Origin: Breviolum minutum Mf 1.05b.01
Lineage: Eukaryota; Sar; Dinophyceae; Suessiales; Symbiodiniaceae
Direction: 5' to 3'
NCBI GenBank assembly: GCA_000507305.1
Contig: DF239035.1
Location: 104,501-168,500 of the forward strand
DNA length: 64,000 nt
Shown: positions 60,951-64,000 of the stretch, one piece after another
Layout: each line of letters begins with the position of its first letter
Position numbering within the stretch: the stretch's first letter is position 1
Made by a program: the position numbers and the translations under genes
The notes under the pieces: generated by a model
What the model saw: the letters and a program-made list of their open reading frames with translations, nothing else
Told to the model about the DNA's origin: nothing
Database searches by the model: none

Positions 60951-62323
60951 TGGTTGCAGAAACGTTTATTTGAAGCTGATTGGTTATTTGATTTGTTTTT
61001 TTCTTTGCTGGCACCACCATGTAATCAAAACCGGACTCGTCTTCCTTTTTTTTGACATCAGGCCACATAGAATCTTGACGGCTGAGTCTGATAGCTTGCT
61101 TGTTGATCTTGAAGTGGTTTAAGTCTGCGGTGTCGGGCAATTGATAGCAGCTCATACGGAATATCCGATGTATATCCGATGTATATCATCAACTACAGCA
61201 TTAGCAGATATCCATTCAGTTACTTAAGTTTTTGTTTTCTCAAGGGAAGAAATCGGTCCTATATCTCCATTGATTCCGTGGAAAACTGAATGATGAGGCT
61301 CGGTGCTTGCGAGGCCAAGCAGCAATGGCAGATGGCAATGAAACTTCTATGTGATTTAGATGATCGACATGAACTTCAAGCCAGCATCTTGTTCTTGGAT
61401 ATTTAGAACTCAACCATTAGTCACTGTCAGATACTCCTGAAAATGAGTTCACCCTGGTTAACAACACATCGAGTTGTTTTTGGAACATGACATTGAACCG
61501 TTGATGTTCATGGCTGCCATGGCATGGTCATGTCTATCCAGCTCGGCAAAACGTGATCACACAGCTGGCAGGCATAGTGACAGCCAACACTGTGATTGCT
61601 GCGTGCAAATCAAGTTGGACCCACGCTGTAAAGATACTTGCCTGCCATGAGGGTACACGTTCTTTTTTATAAGCCAGACATGAACAGCATAGCGTATTTG
61701 CACACTGAATCGTTTTCCCTTCACTCCTTTCCTAGTGGCCCATAGTTAGCATTTTGTGTCTGTAGCAAACAACATTCTACATATGTTCTGTCATGCTGTA
61801 ATTGTTGGTCATTGGTGACAAATAAAACACCCTTGCGATGATTTGGTTTTGCGTGAGTTCTACTGTAAGTTTTTGATTTGGCGTACTGCAACTGTGATTA
61901 CTTAATATTACTGATTTGAAAAAAATATGAAATTATTATATGAATTTATATATACACAGAACTGAACATGAATGATATCAGGATGCGCACAGTAAACCGT
62001 TCTCTAGGACTGCAATGACACCAAGGATATGGGGGCAGTGCTTGCGGCAGGGTCAAGTGCCACGGCGCGAAAACACCAGACGACCCACCCTTCTACATCT
62101 CCATGTGATGATGATCTCATTGATGATAATGATTGAAATGATGGACCCAAATCTGGCGCTCCCTGATTCTTGGAAGAAGGGTAAGTCTCTAAAAGAATGC
62201 AATGAATTTCAAGCTGCCATGGTTGGAGACTGCTTTGTAAACAGTTTTAGACCTGGATCAATTGTGCAAAATCTGTGTCGTTTTACAGAACTGAACTGAG
62301 ACAAACATCATCACCTTCAACAG
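60951..62323. other. Stretch with no supported gene
   Basis: No exon with clear splice sites. A short open stretch at 62028-62140 reads AVLAAGSSATARKHQTTH and ends in a run of Asp codons; it is not strong enough to call. Confidence 0.4.
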
Positions 62324-62571
62324 CACATTGAACGCATTGGGCAGTGGTCTCTGCTGGCAACGAGCCATTGCCTGCTTGACGTTGGGACGGACGGAACCCG
62401 CCGCTTGGGATACATCGACATGGCCCGTTTTGTTTCGAGGTTTGGTTTGCAGTTGGAGGTTTTACCAATCACTATAGGAACTTGTGTGTCACTTGACTTG
62501 CATATCACTAAAAGAATCTACCAGTGTCATCATCTGGATTCAAATCATCCCCGGTCAACGGGGATTAAATA
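62324..62571 (+). CDS. Candidate long exon, EF-hand-like segment
   Basis: After an AG acceptor (TTCAACAG) one frame stays open for 82 codons to a TAA. It begins HIERIGQWSLLATSHCLL and contains GTRRLGYIDMARFVSRFG. The YIDMxxFVSRF end resembles the second half of an EF-hand loop and its exit helix, but the calcium-ligand positions are not conserved. It could be the last exon of a gene or be spliced earlier. Confidence that it is coding is moderate; the EF-hand idea is weak. Confidence 0.35.
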
Positions 62572-63445
62572 AGTTGCACAGTGTGGGGCCCATAGAAGTC
62601 ACACTGAGTCGAAGCGTCAGTTGATGGTGGGATGACACGGACGCAGAGTGACATTCAGAATTCCGGTATTTTGTTGTGTGAAGGTGGTCTAGTTTAAATT
62701 GCAGCCAGCTAGCCAGTCAGCCAACTGGTGCACGTGTCAGTCAAAGTCAAGTAATTGTGTGGTTTTGATGAGTTTGAAGAACGATAGAAAATGAAGCAGG
62801 CCCCAATGGAATTGTGTACCACAAGACCGCTTTTTTCGGAAGCAACATTTTGACAACCACTAAAAAAATGGCCAGCCACTGTGTGACTTATTTTGGTACC
62901 TTCAATTCTCACGATCGATTCAAACCCCCAGAGTCAGGTCAGGTGGATCCCATGACTCTCAGGGGGGGTGGAGGTCCCCCCCGCAACTCCACCTTTTGTC
63001 ATCAAAAAGGATATCATCTCCTTCAACGGAACGATCAGCACTTGTGGCAGGTTCGGGGGGGCCTTTTTTGGAAATCTGGCCACGGTGATATATGCACCAT
63101 TTTCTTTGGTTTTAGACTTGGTAAGATGAAATTGATGGACAGAGGAATGACATAGAAATGATGTAGACAACATAAGACTTTGTGCGCTTCCCGGACGACG
63201 ATTTAAGCAGGGAGCATATATGAATCTTCAATTTTTCAGGCCTTTTTGAGACCTCCACATTTTCGGAGGAATGTTTCATTTGGGTTCATTTGGCACTTGG
63301 GCATTCTCTCCTTTAAAAGGCCTCGGCCTCAGTCTGTGTGTTCCAAATTCGCCTTAAGAGCCCCAAGTTGGATGTTGATTTTTCTTGATTGTTTCATGGT
63401 CCGAATCTTCAGGGGCTCCTTGGGGAACAGACCTAGATATCCTAG

Positions 63446-63607
63446 ATCCAACAAGCGGTTGCAATTGTCTCTTCGCATTTCCAGGTTCTCTTGCTGGCAA
63501 CGTTCTTTGAATCTTCTCAGAGAGACTCGAGCTGCAGGAGTCCAGGGTACACAGATTACCTACAATGCCAGCAGCAGTTTCTTGGATCGACAGTGATGAG
63601 GAAATGA
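63446..63607 (+). CDS. Candidate exon near right edge
   Basis: It starts after an AG (CCTAG) and reads IQQAVAIVSSHFQVLLLATF then QRDSSCRSPG to a stop at 63605-63607. A different frame is also open over its second half. An internal CCAG/GTTCTC at 63484 could be a splice site. No family is recognised. Confidence 0.25.
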   Translation: MQQAVAIVSSHFQVLLLATFFESSQRDSSCRSPGYTDYLQCQQQFLGSTVMRK

Positions 63608-63864
63608 GAATCCAAGATACGGCAAAAATGCATGCTAGATGGTTACGCCCCCTTTGAACCGCGATTCACCTGCCATAAGTGAAAAAATGATATTAGCCCA
63701 CTGTGCTTTATGGGGATCATTTGCGAAAACAGAGTGACATTGAATTGATCGGATCAAAGATGGTTGATGGGATAAGTACAGTACCCGGACTTGGCTTGGA
63801 AGGCGTTTTCCAGGAGTCTTTGTGATATACACACTGTACATAACATATGATAATTCATACCTTT

Positions 63865-63981
63865 CGATGGAAGAAGCTCTGCACCACTTGGGATGTATGA
63901 AACCTTACGAATAATGGGTAGAAACAGTAGAAACATGACCTATCAACAGGTGCAGGTGCAGGATTTCTTCCAGCAGCAGTA
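63865..63981. mobile_element. Family C element, reverse orientation
   Basis: Contains GGATGTATGAAACCTTACGA and ATAATGGG, the reverse complement of the usual core, and GGTGCAGGATTTCTTCCAG at the right end. Confidence 0.5.
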
Positions 63982-64000
63982 TGAATATGATATTATGGTT

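Noticed and set aside
60886..61155. Frames with poly-Asn or poly-Val at the (CAA)n repeat
   Set aside because: Simple-repeat artefact; flanking sequence shows no exon signals.

Overview
This is eukaryotic nuclear DNA, A+T-rich, with very little exon sequence spread over long introns and intergenic DNA. The best reading is a dinoflagellate. About 34 splice junctions can be placed by aligning three paralogous genes with each other. Their donors are a mix of GT (about 20), GC (about 12) and GA (2), while every acceptor is AG, usually followed by G. That donor mix is typical of dinoflagellates. Unidirectional tandem gene copies and abundant AAC/GTT trinucleotide repeats fit the order Suessiales; from memory, such repeats are prominent in published Polarella genomes. 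The species is inference. Layout, all recognised genes on the + strand: (1) 331-8532, aquaporin paralog A; (2) 11800-20156, aquaporin paralog B; (3) 28153-37843, aquaporin paralog C; (4) from about 41 kb to the right edge, many small exons of one or more coiled-coil proteins. The 43768-46616 group resembles SF-assemblin (striated fibre) proteins, and a second phase-compatible group lies at 54931-56109. The three aquaporins share exon lengths to the base at most positions (52, 77, 62, 89, 43 and 64 bp), so they arose by tandem duplication. They nevertheless differ by several paralog-specific introns. Paralog A has both NPA boxes altered, to NCA and NPN. The introns and spacers are packed with short (about 100 bp) hairpin elements with terminal inverted repeats. 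There are at least five families (A-E here), several copies with clean target-site duplications, plus microsatellites including a roughly 500 bp (TTG)n tract. One paralog-A-specific intron is 292 bp and contains a complete family E element with a 4 bp duplication, which makes introner-like intron gain the most interesting hypothesis here. The last membrane-segment exon (after the second NPA) was found only for paralog C. No tRNA, rRNA, CRISPR array or bacterial-type operon was seen.
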